Shown: positions 25,593 to 34,769, numbered from the stretch's first letter. The stretch: DNA of 64,000 nucleotides from Rhizorhabdus histidinilytica (GCF_900167915.1 NZ_FUYM01000007.1:1-64000); one strand, 5' to 3'. Notes: a model not told the origin generated them from the letters alone. Translations and numbers: made by a program.

Positions 25593-26611
25593 CGATCCGC
25601 GCCATTCTGGTCAATACCGCGCCTGGCGATCCCAGGCTGATCTTCACTGAAAGGCCGATGCCCGTTCCCGGTAAAGGGGAAGTGGTCGTCAAGGTCAGCG
25701 CGGTTTCGCTCAATCGGCGGGACCTGTCCTTCCTCAATCGGCAGCATCCGGGGCGGCCTGCGGTCCCCATCATCCCCTGCTCGGATATGGCCGGTCATGT
25801 GGCGGCCGTGGGGAGCGATGTCGCTGGCCTTGAGATCGGCAGTCCTGTCATCTCCCTGTTCCTTCCCGACTGGAAGGACGGGATCCCCCCTGAAACGGTG
25901 ATGAGGCCGGCCTTCGGTGGCCCTGCCGATGGGGTCGCGGCGGAATATTGCCTCGTCCCCGCCGCGTCGGTGATCACGGGTGTGCCTGCCCATCTCGACG
26001 CTTATCAGGCGGCGTCGCTTCCCTGCGCCGGCTTGACGGCGTGGGCGGCCGTTACCGCGGGCGTCGAGCCGCTCGGTCCCGGCAAGCTTCTTGTCGTCGA
26101 AGGGACGGGAGGCGTGGCCACCTTCGCGGCCCAGTTCGCGCTGGCATCGGGCGCGGACGTTGCGGTGGTATCCAGAAGCGGTGAAAAGCTTGTCGCCATG
26201 CGGCAACTCGGCGCCAGATATCTGATCGACCGCGGTCGCACGCCTGATTGGGGGGCGGAAGTCCGCCGCCTCGCGGGCGGTGCCGATGTGATCATCGATC
26301 ATGGCGATGATCATGACTTTCGCCAAGCGGTGCAGGCAGCGCGGACCGGAGCCGTGATCAGCCTGGTCGGAGGAGCGGCGAACAACAGCCTGACGCTCAA
26401 TAGCCGGACGGTCTTCACGCGGCTGCTGCGCGTGCAGGGCATCGCGGCGGGGAGCACGGCGATAGCGAGGGAGATGTTCACCTTCATCGAACGCCACCGC
26501 ATCGTGCCGGTGATTGGCAAGCTGTTTGACTATGAGGAGGCGGCGGAAGCATTCGATGCGCTCGAACGCGGCGATATCATGGGCAACATCTGCCTCTCGC
26601 TCGCCCGCTGA
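25589..26611 (+). CDS. Medium-chain dehydrogenase/reductase, quinone-oxidoreductase-like
   Basis: This 340-residue NAD(P)H-dependent oxidoreductase of the MDR superfamily has an N-terminal GroES-like domain (about 25-130) and a Rossmann domain with VVEGTGGVATFAAQFA at about 172-187. The structural-zinc cysteine cluster is absent, which fits the zinc-independent quinone/enoyl reductase branch. Family members reduce quinones or activated double bonds, or oxidise alcohols. The gene overlaps the short ORF upstream and is followed by a LysR gene on the same strand. Confidence 0.85.
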   Translation: MTIRAILVNTAPGDPRLIFTERPMPVPGKGEVVVKVSAVSLNRRDLSFLNRQHPGRPAVPIIPCSDMAGHVAAVGSDVAGLEIGSPVISLFLPDWKDGIPPETVMRPAFGGPADGVAAEYCLVPAASVITGVPAHLDAYQAASLPCAGLTAWAAVTAGVEPLGPGKLLVVEGTGGVATFAAQFALASGADVAVVSRSGEKLVAMRQLGARYLIDRGRTPDWGAEVRRLAGGADVIIDHGDDHDFRQAVQAARTGAVISLVGGAANNSLTLNSRTVFTRLLRVQGIAAGSTAIAREMFTFIERHRIVPVIGKLFDYEEAAEAFDALERGDIMGNICLSLAR

Positions 26612-26749
26612 GGGAGGGACGACCGGCAAGCCCCGTCCAGCCGGGTTCCCCGCCAGGATGCCGGGCCGCGCGCACCTCCCCGGAAATCCGCGCGCCTTCC
26701 CGTGACGCCTTGTAGTATGCAGGGATGAACGCCACGGGGAGGATGGTTC

Positions 26750-27652
26750 TTGATTCTGCCAAGCAGTCGCCAGCTCAGCCACTTCCTGGCGGTCGTGGAG
26801 AATGGCTCGCTCGGGCGGGCGGCAAAGGTGCTGAACATTTCCGAGCCTGCCTTGAGCAAGAACATCAGGCTGCTGGAAGAACTGCTCGAGGTGAAACTGT
26901 TCGACCGCAACCCGCGCGGCCTTGATCTAACGACCTTCGGCACATCGCTGTTCGAGCATGCACGGGTCGTGATGACCGAGCTCCAGCGGGCGGTCACCGA
27001 AATCCAGGAACTGAAGGGCACCGAGGCCGGCCACGTCCATGTCGGAGCAGGCCCGACCTTCGCCGCCTCCCTGGTTCCCCGCGCGGTCGCGGCGTTGCTT
27101 GCCGACCGGCCCAACCTGCGGATCTCGGTGTTCGAAGGCTATAGCGATGTCCTGATCCCTATGGTCCTGCGCGGGGATCTCGACTTTGCCCTGGTGACCC
27201 TCGATGCGTCGTCTGTCGATCCGGATATCGGCCAGGAATGCCTCACCAATGACGAGGCGGTCGTCGTGGCGCGCGCTTCGCATCCCATCATCGCCCAGAG
27301 CGAGGTTAGCCTCGATCAACTGGCGGATATCAGTTGGATGCTGCCGAAACGGCCCGATCTGCTGCGGCGGCATGTCGAGAAGATGTTCCTGTCGGCTGGC
27401 CGGCATCCGCCCCGAGCCATTATCGAATATGTCTCGGCGGGCTTCGCGAGGTCGATGCTGCTGGAATATGATATCCTCAGCTTCCTGCCGGAAAGCCTGA
27501 TCAAGGCCGAGCTCGACAGCGGCCGGCTCGTGCGTGTTCCCCTGTCGACGGGTGTCTGGACACGCCAGGTCGGCGTGATTTTCCGCAAGCGGGGTTCGCA
27601 ATCGCCTGCGGCGCGCGCCCTGCTCAGGGAAATCAGGAATCTATTGTCGTAA
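26750..27652 (+). CDS. LysR-family transcriptional regulator
   Basis: This 300-residue LysR protein has its helix-turn-helix at about 18-45 (GSLGRAAKVLNISEPALSKN) and a standard effector domain. The start appears to be TTG at 26750, which has GGGGAGG seven bases upstream. An ATG at 26743 is in a different, non-coding frame. It is the third LysR gene in 10 kb and resembles the one at 17354 in its N-terminal half. The target is unknown; the reductase gene upstream is the nearest candidate. Confidence 0.88.
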   Translation: MILPSSRQLSHFLAVVENGSLGRAAKVLNISEPALSKNIRLLEELLEVKLFDRNPRGLDLTTFGTSLFEHARVVMTELQRAVTEIQELKGTEAGHVHVGAGPTFAASLVPRAVAALLADRPNLRISVFEGYSDVLIPMVLRGDLDFALVTLDASSVDPDIGQECLTNDEAVVVARASHPIIAQSEVSLDQLADISWMLPKRPDLLRRHVEKMFLSAGRHPPRAIIEYVSAGFARSMLLEYDILSFLPESLIKAELDSGRLVRVPLSTGVWTRQVGVIFRKRGSQSPAARALLREIRNLLS

Positions 27653-27680
27653 CGTCGCAGCCGAAGGCGGGGAGCGACCG

Positions 27681-27719
27681 CCTATCTCGCGCGGGACGCG
27701 ATAGGAAGTTCCCCTTTTT
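27681..27719 (+). terminator. Possible terminator after the LysR gene
   Basis: CCTATC-T-CGCG and CGCGATAGG form an imperfect stem with one bulged base, followed after six bases by CCCCTTTTTC. It would separate the LysR gene from the duplicated promoter region that starts near 27786. Confidence 0.35.
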
Positions 27720-27785
27720 CGTTCCGCCGGGCTCTCTTGCGCCGGAACCAGATCGAGAGCGGTCATCGCGGGGGCAAGCCGTAGC

Positions 27786-27811
27786 GACGCTTGGCTAGTG
27801 GAAACGGACGT
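27786..27811 (+). promoter_or_regulatory. Regulon motif, site A
   Basis: GACGCTTGGCTAGTGGAAAC followed by GGACGT matches the shared 26-bp pattern GACG-N3-GG(A/C)TAG-N2-GA-N4-GAC found at six places between 27.7 and 45.7 kb. It lies about 215 bases before the aldehyde dehydrogenase start. A second, partial copy (GGGTAGTGGAG) follows at 27813-27823. Confidence 0.6.
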
Positions 27812-27823
27812 TGGGTAGTGGAG
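27793..27823 (+). repeat. Direct repeat, copy 1 (31 bp, perfect)
   Basis: This 31-bp sequence starting GGCTAGTGGAAACGGACGTT is identical to 30808-30838. The similarity continues less perfectly through 27836-27915, which aligns with 30851-30932 including GATGGATAG, GAGAAG and GCGATCACGG. The whole block therefore looks like a duplicated promoter and gene start. Confidence 0.85.
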
Positions 27824-27896
27824 CCGCTGAATGCCGTGATGGATAGATGAGGCTACGGAGAAGCGGAGGGGCTGAAAGCCACCTTGGGGTGGAGAA

Positions 27897-27960
27897 GTGA
27901 ATGCGATCACGGGCATCGGCGCGCGGCTACGCACGTCCCGGAGCCGGTGATCACGGACCC
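27897..27960 (+). pseudogene. Vestigial start of an ACMSD-type amidohydrolase gene
   Basis: From GTG 27897 the frame reads NAITGIGA, matching the MNAITDISA start of the intact gene at 30914. After an internal loss of roughly 30 bases, CGCACGTCCCGGAGCCG matches the intact CGCATGTGACGGAGCCG (HVTEP). It stops after 17 codons. This is the broken 5' end of a duplicated amidohydrolase gene, left upstream of the aldehyde dehydrogenase gene. Confidence 0.55.
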
Positions 27961-28025
27961 GCCCAAAGGCGGGCCATTACCGCAGCTAGGCGCTCTGGAT
28001 GATGCCCAGGGACAGGAGAGACATC

Positions 28026-29504
28026 ATGGCGAGAAGCGATCCGCGCAAGCCGTTGCCGGTCAAGTTGCACATCGGCGCAGAGGCCCGCGACAGCGGGTCG
28101 GGTGGGGTCTTTCGTCATGTGAATCCTCATAATGGCGAAGTGCAGGCCGAGATTCCGCTGGCCGGCGTTTCGGAAACCACTGAGGCGGTCGAGTCCGCGT
28201 CGCGCGCCTTCGACGACTGGCGCCGCCGAAAGCCCTCGGAACGGCGCGACATGCTGTTGAGGCTTGGTGACCTCATCCTCGCCCGCGCCGACGAATTCGG
28301 GGCGCTGGTCGCGCTCGAAAACGGCACCCCTATCTCTGTCGCAACCCAGATGGCGAACGGCGCGCGCGCCTGGTTGTCCTATTATGCTGGTTGGGCGGAC
28401 AAGCTAGAAGGTGGCGTGACGGGCACCTTCCTGCAGGGCCGCGACTTCAGCTATACTCTGCCCGAGCCATTCGGCGTGATCGGCGCGATCATCCCCTGGA
28501 ACGGGCCGATGAACTCGCTGGCGATGAAGGCCGGTCCCGCGCTGGCAGCGGGCAACACCGTTGTGCTGAAGCCTTCGGAACTGACGCCCTTCTCTGCGGA
28601 GCTGTTCGCGCAATGTGTGCGCGAGGCGGGCATTCCCGATGGCGTTTGCAATATCTTGCCGGGTGCCGTCGAAGCCGGCGAGGCGCTCGTCCGCCATCCC
28701 AAGGTGGAGAAGATCAGCTTCACGGGCGGTCCGACCGCAGCACGCGCGATCCTGCATAACTGTGCCGAAGTCCTGAAGCCTGCCCTGCTCGAACTGGGCG
28801 GTAAGTCCGCCAACATCGTCTTTCCCGATGCCGACCTAGACGCGACGGCCACCCATGCCACCACCCTGGGCCTCGCGATCCTCAGCGGGCAGGGTTGCGC
28901 CTGGCCGACCCGGCTGCTCGTTCATGCGGACGTTTACGACGACATGGTCGGGCGTTGCGTGGAGAAGGCCCGCGGGATCGCGATGGGCGATCCCTTCGAT
29001 CCCGCCATGGTGATGGGTCCGGTGATCAACGTCGCCGCCGCCGACCGGATTCTCGGCGTCGTCGAACGGGCGGCTCGTGACAGTGACGGGCGGCTGGTGA
29101 CCGGTGGTCAGCGCGCCGGCGGCGACCTCGCCCGAGGCGCCTATGTCGAGCCGACGATATTCGCCGATGTCGATCCGGGCAGCCAGCTCGCCCAGCGCGA
29201 GGTGTTCGGGCCGGTGCTCTCGATCCTGAAGTTCCGCGATGAAGCGGAGGCGATCGGTATCGCCAACGCGACCGAATATGGCCTGGCGGCCTATGTGCAC
29301 AGCCATGATCTCGACCGCGTCCACCGCGTCGCCGAGGAGCTGCGCGCGGGCGGCGTGTTCGTCAACGGCGCCGCGCTGGTCGAACCGGATACTCCGTTCG
29401 GGGGGCTTGGCCTCAGCGGCTATGGCCGCGAGGGCGGCAAGGTCGGCATCGAGGAATATATCCGACCCAAGACTGTCGCGATCGCGCGCAGCGCGCACGG
29501 TTGA
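28026..29504 (+). CDS. Aldehyde dehydrogenase
   Basis: This 492-residue NAD(P)+-dependent aldehyde dehydrogenase has the complete catalytic set: ITPWN-type IIPWNGPMNSLAMK at about 155-168, Glu256 in LELGGKS and nucleophile Cys291 in GQGCAWPT. The C-terminal EVFGPVLSI segment is standard. The start at 28026 has AGGAGAG upstream. It is the first intact gene behind the duplicated promoter region and is followed 29 bases later by an amidohydrolase. It probably oxidises an aldehyde intermediate of the pathway. Confidence 0.93.
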   Translation: MARSDPRKPLPVKLHIGAEARDSGSGGVFRHVNPHNGEVQAEIPLAGVSETTEAVESASRAFDDWRRRKPSERRDMLLRLGDLILARADEFGALVALENGTPISVATQMANGARAWLSYYAGWADKLEGGVTGTFLQGRDFSYTLPEPFGVIGAIIPWNGPMNSLAMKAGPALAAGNTVVLKPSELTPFSAELFAQCVREAGIPDGVCNILPGAVEAGEALVRHPKVEKISFTGGPTAARAILHNCAEVLKPALLELGGKSANIVFPDADLDATATHATTLGLAILSGQGCAWPTRLLVHADVYDDMVGRCVEKARGIAMGDPFDPAMVMGPVINVAAADRILGVVERAARDSDGRLVTGGQRAGGDLARGAYVEPTIFADVDPGSQLAQREVFGPVLSILKFRDEAEAIGIANATEYGLAAYVHSHDLDRVHRVAEELRAGGVFVNGAALVEPDTPFGGLGLSGYGREGGKVGIEEYIRPKTVAIARSAHG

Positions 29505-29533
29505 CGACGATAATCGCAAGATAGGAGAGCAAT

Positions 29534-30706
29534 ATGGCAAGGGAATTGAGGGCGATCGACTCCGATGGCCACCTGACCGAGCCGGGGGATTTGTGGGAAA
29601 ACTACATCGACCCCAAATATCGTGACACCTGCCCGAAGATCACCGTGCGTCCCGATGGCGGCGCCGACTTCCGTGTCGACGACCGGATCATGATCAAGGA
29701 TTTCGCGCGGCCGCTGAAGCCAGGGGTCAACACCTCGGTCACTTTCGGCGCGCGCACCGGCGAGGTTGCCTCCGATCTATCCTATCACGCCGGCGAGCAA
29801 GGCGGCTTCGATCCGCACGAGCGGATCAAATGGCTGGACCGCGAGGGTTTCGATGCGACCGTGCTGTTCCCGACCATGGCGCTCGGCGCGATCCACGGCA
29901 TCATCGATCCCGACCGGCAGGAAGCGGTGGCAAATGCCTATAACCGCTATGTCGCCGACTTCTGCAAGCCTTATCCCGATCGGCTGTTCGGCGCGGCGCT
30001 GATGCCCACCTTGTCGCTGGAGGGCAGCTTGCGCGAAATGCGGAACGCCAAGGAACTTGGCCTCAACGCCGCGACCGTGCGGCCCAATCCGGTGCTCGGC
30101 CGCGGCCTGCACGATCCCTATTTCTATCCGCTGTGGGAGCTGGCCCAGGACCTCGACCTGCCGATCGCCGTCCATGGCCTTGCCGGTTCGGACAATCTGG
30201 GCATGGACCGGTTCGACGCGCAGACCGTCAACTTCACCGGCGGGCCCGGCAAGCCGCCCAAGTGCCACAGCTTCTCGGTCGAACATTGCTATGTCCACAC
30301 CGCGGAGATGATGGCCGCTGCGACCAGCTTCGTGATGGCCGGCATCTGCGACAAATTCCCGAAGCTCCGGGTCGCCTTCGTCGAGAGCGGCGCGACCTGG
30401 ATGCCCGGCTATATCGACCGGATGGATCGCCATTTCGACGATGTCGGCATGAACGACACCGGCCTCACGACCAGGCCCAGCGAGATCTTCCAGCGGCAGT
30501 GCTACATGTCCTTCGAACCGGTCGAACGGTCCATCTCGGTCCTTGCCGAATATCTGGGACCCAACAAGCTGATGATCGCGTCGGACTATCCGCATGGCGA
30601 CGGCTTTCCCAACGCGATTCAGTCGCTCAGGGACCTGAAGCTCAAGCCTGATGTCGAGGCGGCGCTGCTCTCGCAGGGCTTCAAGGAGTGGTACGGTCTC
30701 CACTGA
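29534..30706 (+). CDS. Amidohydrolase family 2 (ACMSD-like) protein
   Basis: This 390-residue TIM-barrel metal-dependent hydrolase/decarboxylase belongs to the amidohydrolase_2 family. Visible features are the N-terminal metal motif DSDGHLTEP (Asp-x-His form), central AVHG, and the C-terminal SDYPHGDGFP that supplies the catalytic Asp. Relatives decarboxylate aromatic or muconate-type acids or hydrolyse C-C/C-N bonds. It is followed by an intrinsic terminator, so 28026-30706 is one transcription unit. The reaction is unknown. Confidence 0.88.
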   Translation: MARELRAIDSDGHLTEPGDLWENYIDPKYRDTCPKITVRPDGGADFRVDDRIMIKDFARPLKPGVNTSVTFGARTGEVASDLSYHAGEQGGFDPHERIKWLDREGFDATVLFPTMALGAIHGIIDPDRQEAVANAYNRYVADFCKPYPDRLFGAALMPTLSLEGSLREMRNAKELGLNAATVRPNPVLGRGLHDPYFYPLWELAQDLDLPIAVHGLAGSDNLGMDRFDAQTVNFTGGPGKPPKCHSFSVEHCYVHTAEMMAAATSFVMAGICDKFPKLRVAFVESGATWMPGYIDRMDRHFDDVGMNDTGLTTRPSEIFQRQCYMSFEPVERSISVLAEYLGPNKLMIASDYPHGDGFPNAIQSLRDLKLKPDVEAALLSQGFKEWYGLH

Positions 30707-30733
30707 ACCGTTCGTCCCGATTTCAGTCTTCAG

Positions 30734-30769
30734 AAGGCCGCGACAGGGATTGTCGCGGCCTTATTTTTT
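30734..30769 (+). terminator. Intrinsic terminator
   Basis: AAGGCCGCGACA and TGTCGCGGCCTT form a perfect 12-bp stem with a 5-base loop, followed directly by ATTTTTT. This is the clearest rho-independent terminator in the window and ends the aldehyde dehydrogenase/amidohydrolase unit. Confidence 0.92.
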
Positions 30770-30800
30770 CGCGGATTTCCGAGAAAAATTCGCGGTACGC

Positions 30801-30826
30801 GACGGTCGGCTAGTGGAAACGGACGT
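30801..30826 (+). promoter_or_regulatory. Regulon motif, site B
   Basis: GACGGTCGGCTAGTGGAAAC followed by GGACGT matches the shared asymmetric motif and lies 88 bases before the amidohydrolase ATG at 30914. It sits immediately after the terminator at 30734-30769, as expected for a new promoter. Confidence 0.65.
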
Positions 30827-30838
30827 TGGGTAGTGGAG
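30808..30838 (+). repeat. Direct repeat, copy 2 (31 bp, perfect)
   Basis: Identical to 27793-27823. The homology continues into the leader and the first codons of the intact amidohydrolase gene at 30914, so this copy appears to be the complete, functional version of the duplicated block. Confidence 0.85.
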
Positions 30839-30913
30839 TGGTTGGGTGGTGTGATGGATAGTTAGCGTGACAGAGAAGTGGAGGAGGCCAAGGCCTCCCG
30901 GAGTGGAGAGAGC

Positions 30914-32059
30914 ATGAACGCGATCACGGACATCAGCGCGATAGCCCGGTTGAAGCCGATTTCGGCGGACTCGCATGTGACGGAGCCGCCCGGCTGCTAC
31001 ATCGACCGTATCGATCCGAAGTTCCGGGACCGTGCGCCGCATGTGGTGCACGACAAGGAACGCGGTGATCTCTATATCATCGACGGCTTGCCGGACATCG
31101 TGCCCATGGCGCTGATCGCGGCGGCGGGCCAGGACCCGACGACGATGCGGATGGACGGCGCGCGGTTCGAGGACCTGCACCGTGGCGGCTGGAACGCCAA
31201 GGAGCGCCTGATGGACCAGGACCGCGACGGAGTCGCGGCGGAGATCGTCTATCCGACGGTGGGCATGATGATCTGCAATCATCCGGACGCAGACTATAAG
31301 CATGCCTGTTTCCAGGCCTATAACCAGTGGTTGCAGGAATATGTGTCGGGCGCGCCTGATCGGATCTTCGGCATCGGCCAGACGGCGGCGCGGTCGCCGA
31401 CGGAATTGATCGAGGATTTCCGCAGAATCAAGGAAGCCGGCTTCGTCGGCGTGATGATGCCGGGCGTGCCCGCGCAGGAAGATTATGACAGCCCGATCTA
31501 CGAGCCGGTATGGCGCGCGGCGGTGGAACTGGATCTGCCGCTGAGCTTCCACGTGCTGACGTCGAAGACGGACAGCAATCAGGCGCTGAATCGCGGCGCA
31601 TCGCGAGGGCCGAAGATCAACGGCTTCCAGGCGATCATCCGGGCGTGTCAGGACATCATCGGCATGTTCATCTATGCGGGCGTCTTCGAGCGCAATCCGG
31701 AGCTGAAGGTGGTCACGGTCGAGGCCGACGCCGGGTGGGCGCCGCACTATATGTATCGGATGGATCATGCCTATAACCGGCATCGCCACTGGATGAAGGG
31801 CAAGGAGCTCTCGAAGCTGCCGAGCGAATATTTCCGCGAGAATGTCTATATGACGTTCCAGGACGACTGGGTCGCCTTCCGGCTGACTGATCAGGTGAAC
31901 ACCAAGCGGCTGCTGTGGGCGAACGACTTCCCCCATTCGGACTCGACCTGGCCGATGAGCCAGGAGCTGCTCTGGGACAAGACGCGGGACATGGACTTCG
32001 ATATCCTGAAGGACATCCTCCACGACAACACGGCTGAGCTCTACAAGCTCAAGGTCTGA
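30914..32059 (+). CDS. Amidohydrolase family 2 (ACMSD-like) protein
   Basis: This 381-residue protein is related to the product at 29534. The metal motif is ISADSHVTEPPG (Asp-x-His), with VEADAGWAPHYMYRMDHA in the middle and NDFPHSDSTWP carrying the C-terminal catalytic Asp. I chose the ATG at 30914 (ribosome-binding site GGAGAG), which matches the vestigial copy at 27897, rather than the in-frame ATG at 30878. It is probably a metal-dependent decarboxylase or hydrolase. It is preceded by regulon motif B. Confidence 0.88.
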   Translation: MNAITDISAIARLKPISADSHVTEPPGCYIDRIDPKFRDRAPHVVHDKERGDLYIIDGLPDIVPMALIAAAGQDPTTMRMDGARFEDLHRGGWNAKERLMDQDRDGVAAEIVYPTVGMMICNHPDADYKHACFQAYNQWLQEYVSGAPDRIFGIGQTAARSPTELIEDFRRIKEAGFVGVMMPGVPAQEDYDSPIYEPVWRAAVELDLPLSFHVLTSKTDSNQALNRGASRGPKINGFQAIIRACQDIIGMFIYAGVFERNPELKVVTVEADAGWAPHYMYRMDHAYNRHRHWMKGKELSKLPSEYFRENVYMTFQDDWVAFRLTDQVNTKRLLWANDFPHSDSTWPMSQELLWDKTRDMDFDILKDILHDNTAELYKLKV

Positions 32060-32158
32060 ATTAGGGCGCCGGGCTGCATCCCGCCGCCCGGCCCCCGATA
32101 TCCATTCCATGTTCTGTCACGGACCGTCGGAAGGCGGGCCGAACAGGGGAGGACGTGC

Positions 32159-33874
32159 ATGCTCGACATAAAGATCATTGGCGGTGACATCATCGATGGC
32201 ACCGGCAGCGAGCGTTACCGCGGCGACGTCGCAATCAAGGACGGCAGGGTCGTAGCGCTGGGCAAGGTTGACGAGCCGGCCCGTCAGACGATCGATGCTT
32301 CCGGCAAGGTCGTCGCGCCTGGTTTCGTCGACGTCCACACTCATTATGACGCGCAGGTCTTCTGGGACCGTCTGCTATCGGTTTCGCCGTGGCACGGTGT
32401 CACCACGGTGGTGATGGGCAATTGCGGCTTCGGCATCGCGCCGACCCGCCCAGCGGATCGCGAGATCATCGTCCAGTCGCTGGAGCGGGTCGAGGGCATG
32501 GACCCGGACTGCCTGCGCCAGGGTATCGGCGAATGGCCGTTCGAGAGCTTTCCCGAATATCTCGACGCGCTCGAGAAGCGCGGTCTCGGCATCAATGCCG
32601 GCGTGCTGGTGGGCCATCTCGCCACCCGCTTCTACGTGATGGGTGAGGAAGCGATCCAGCGTCACGCCACTGACGACGAGGTCGTCCGCATGCAGGACAT
32701 CATCCGCAGCGCGATGCGTGCCGGCGCGGTGGGCTTTTCGACATCCTATGGCGGAGCCCACTTCGGCTATAAGGGCCTGCCGGTCGCCAGCCGCTTTGCC
32801 GCCTATGAGGAGACCCGGGCGCTGGCGGACGTGCTGGCGGATTTCCCCGGTGCGATCTTCGCGCCGAATATCGGTGAGGGCATCACCCTGGTCGATCTGG
32901 AAGAGATCGGCTCGCGCACCAACGCGACGATCTCCTGGGCGCCGCTGATCACGAGCGAGGTGCTGTTCCAGTCCGATCACGAAGAGCAGCTCGCCCAGAC
33001 CGCGCACCTCGCCTCGCGGGGGTTGAGCATCGCGGCGCAATTCTCGCCCAAGCCGATGGTCTTCGCCTATCAGTTCAGTGCGCCAATGCTGTTCACCGGG
33101 ATGAAGGCGTTCAGCGAAGTCCGCGTTGCCGACGATGCGCGCAAGCTGGAGATTTACGCTGACCCGGCCTTCCGTGAGCTTTTCCGCGCCGAGATCGACG
33201 GAGGCACCGAGAATTTCGTCCGCGCGATTGCCAAGACCGAGATCGGCGACGGCGGCAACGATCCCGCCCTGGAGAACCGCACCCTCGGCGAGGTCGCCGA
33301 GGAGCGCGGCGTTCACCCGATCGACGTGGCGCTCGATCTCGCCATCGCAAGCAACCTTGAGATTCGCTTCCGCATGCCGCTGGGCAACCATCTCGAGGAC
33401 CGGGTCGAGCCGCTGCTGCACAGCCCGCACACGCTGATCAGCCTCGGCGACGGAGGCGCCCATGCAAGCCAGTTGTGCGACGCCTGCATTCCCACCTTCG
33501 TGCTGCGTCGCTGGGTGCGCGAGAAGCGGGTCCTGAGCTTGGAGGAGGCGGTCCGCCTCCTTACCTCGCGTCCCGCCGATCTCTACAATCTGGCGGATCG
33601 CGGCCGGCTGATGGTCGATCGCCCGGCCGACGTGGTCGTGTTCGATCCGGAAACGGTCGGCGATGGTCCTCTCCGTCGCATCTTCGACCTGCCTGGCGGC
33701 GGTGAGCGGCTTGTCTCGGATGGCCTCGGCGTCGCGGCGGTGATCGTCAACGGTACGCTGATCCGCCAGAATGGCGAGGACGTGGTCGATCCTGAGGGAC
33801 GGCTGCCTGGCCAGCTGCTTCGCTCGAAGTTCGAGCCTGCGCCCGCGCTCCAGACCTCGTCGAGCCTCCACTGA
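32159..33874 (+). CDS. D-aminoacylase-like amidohydrolase
   Basis: This 571-residue protein of the N-acyl-D-amino-acid deacylase group (amidohydrolase_3) starts LDIKIIGGDIIDGTGSERY and has the metal-binding VDVHTHYDAQ (His-x-His) near residue 60, NCGFGIAPTRP near 90 and a C-terminal DGGAHASQLCDA. Proteins annotated this way in catabolic clusters often act on other amide or cyclic substrates, so the exact reaction is open. A homologue is at 47108. A GC-rich hairpin (32068-32092) separates it from the gene before. Confidence 0.85.
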   Translation: MLDIKIIGGDIIDGTGSERYRGDVAIKDGRVVALGKVDEPARQTIDASGKVVAPGFVDVHTHYDAQVFWDRLLSVSPWHGVTTVVMGNCGFGIAPTRPADREIIVQSLERVEGMDPDCLRQGIGEWPFESFPEYLDALEKRGLGINAGVLVGHLATRFYVMGEEAIQRHATDDEVVRMQDIIRSAMRAGAVGFSTSYGGAHFGYKGLPVASRFAAYEETRALADVLADFPGAIFAPNIGEGITLVDLEEIGSRTNATISWAPLITSEVLFQSDHEEQLAQTAHLASRGLSIAAQFSPKPMVFAYQFSAPMLFTGMKAFSEVRVADDARKLEIYADPAFRELFRAEIDGGTENFVRAIAKTEIGDGGNDPALENRTLGEVAEERGVHPIDVALDLAIASNLEIRFRMPLGNHLEDRVEPLLHSPHTLISLGDGGAHASQLCDACIPTFVLRRWVREKRVLSLEEAVRLLTSRPADLYNLADRGRLMVDRPADVVVFDPETVGDGPLRRIFDLPGGGERLVSDGLGVAAVIVNGTLIRQNGEDVVDPEGRLPGQLLRSKFEPAPALQTSSSLH

Positions 33875-33885
33875 GCGCCCGCGCC

Positions 33886-34722
33886 ATGGCCCGCCCCAAG
33901 GTCCATATGTTCACCTCGACTCCGGGCGAGATGGACACAAACAGCTTCCTGATCGAGACCGAGCGCTCGATCGTCGCGGTGGACACCCAGTTTCTCGCCA
34001 CGCCGGCGCGGCAGGTTCGCGCGATTATCGACGCGATCGGCAAGCCGCTGGTCGGGGTGATCATCTCGCATTCGCATCCGGATCATTTCAACGGCACGCA
34101 GATACTGACCGAGGGCTTCGGTGATGTGCCGATCATGGCGACCCAGGCGGTGGCCGACGGAATGCGCGGATGTGCCGATCGGATTCGCGAAAAATGGTTG
34201 CCGATGTACGGATCGGATTATCCGGCAGAGACGATCTATCCGAACCGGATCGTTGAGGGTGGCCATGTTCTCTCGGTCGATGGCGCCGACATCGTCATAG
34301 ACTCGCTGGGCCCGGGGGAGGCGCCCGATCTGTGCGTGGTCTGGGTGCCGGGCAGCGGCGACATGATCGCCGGCGACCTCATATATGACGGGGTGCACGC
34401 CTGGGTCGTCGAACAGCGCTCCCAGGAATGGATCGACCAGCTCGAGGACGTGAAACGGCGCTACGTCGATGCACGGTGTTTCTACTCCGGCCATGGCGGC
34501 ACCGGCTCGACCAGGCTGCTCGACGATCAGGTCGCCTATATCGAACGCTTCCGCGACTTCGTGCACGAGGGCGCTCGGGACGGAACGATCGATCAAAAGC
34601 AGAAGTCGGCGATCATCGTTTGCATCAAGCAGCACTTTGCGGGCTTCAAGCAAGATTGGTGGGTTCCGATCAATGTCGACGCGATGGCGAACGAACTAGG
34701 CCTTCTGGTTCTGCCGGAATAG
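33886..34722 (+). CDS. MBL-fold metallohydrolase
   Basis: This 278-residue metallo-beta-lactamase-fold protein has the zinc motif SHSHPDHFNG (His-x-His-x-Asp-His) near residue 66-72, AGDLIYDGVH near 164, and YSGHGGTGS near 202. Substrates of the superfamily include lactones, thioesters and sulfate esters. It begins 12 bases after the D-aminoacylase-like gene and is probably in the same operon. The ribosome-binding site is weak, so translation may be coupled. Confidence 0.85.
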   Translation: MARPKVHMFTSTPGEMDTNSFLIETERSIVAVDTQFLATPARQVRAIIDAIGKPLVGVIISHSHPDHFNGTQILTEGFGDVPIMATQAVADGMRGCADRIREKWLPMYGSDYPAETIYPNRIVEGGHVLSVDGADIVIDSLGPGEAPDLCVVWVPGSGDMIAGDLIYDGVHAWVVEQRSQEWIDQLEDVKRRYVDARCFYSGHGGTGSTRLLDDQVAYIERFRDFVHEGARDGTIDQKQKSAIIVCIKQHFAGFKQDWWVPINVDAMANELGLLVLPE

Positions 34723-34743
34723 CGAATATTCCGGTGAAAAGGC

Positions 34744-34769
34744 GACGAGTGGATAGTCGATCCAGACTG
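34744..34769 (+). promoter_or_regulatory. Regulon motif, site C
   Basis: GACGAGTGGATAGTCGATCC followed by AGACTG keeps the GACG-N3-GGATAG-N2-GA-N4-GAC pattern. It is located in the 249-base A/T-rich gap before the TonB receptor gene, 203 bases from its ATG. It is the most divergent of the six sites. Confidence 0.45.

Noticed and set aside
32068-32092. GC-rich hairpin between the amidohydrolase and D-aminoacylase-like genes as a terminator
   Set aside because: It has a 7-bp stem, an 11-base loop and no T-tract; too weak to call a terminator.
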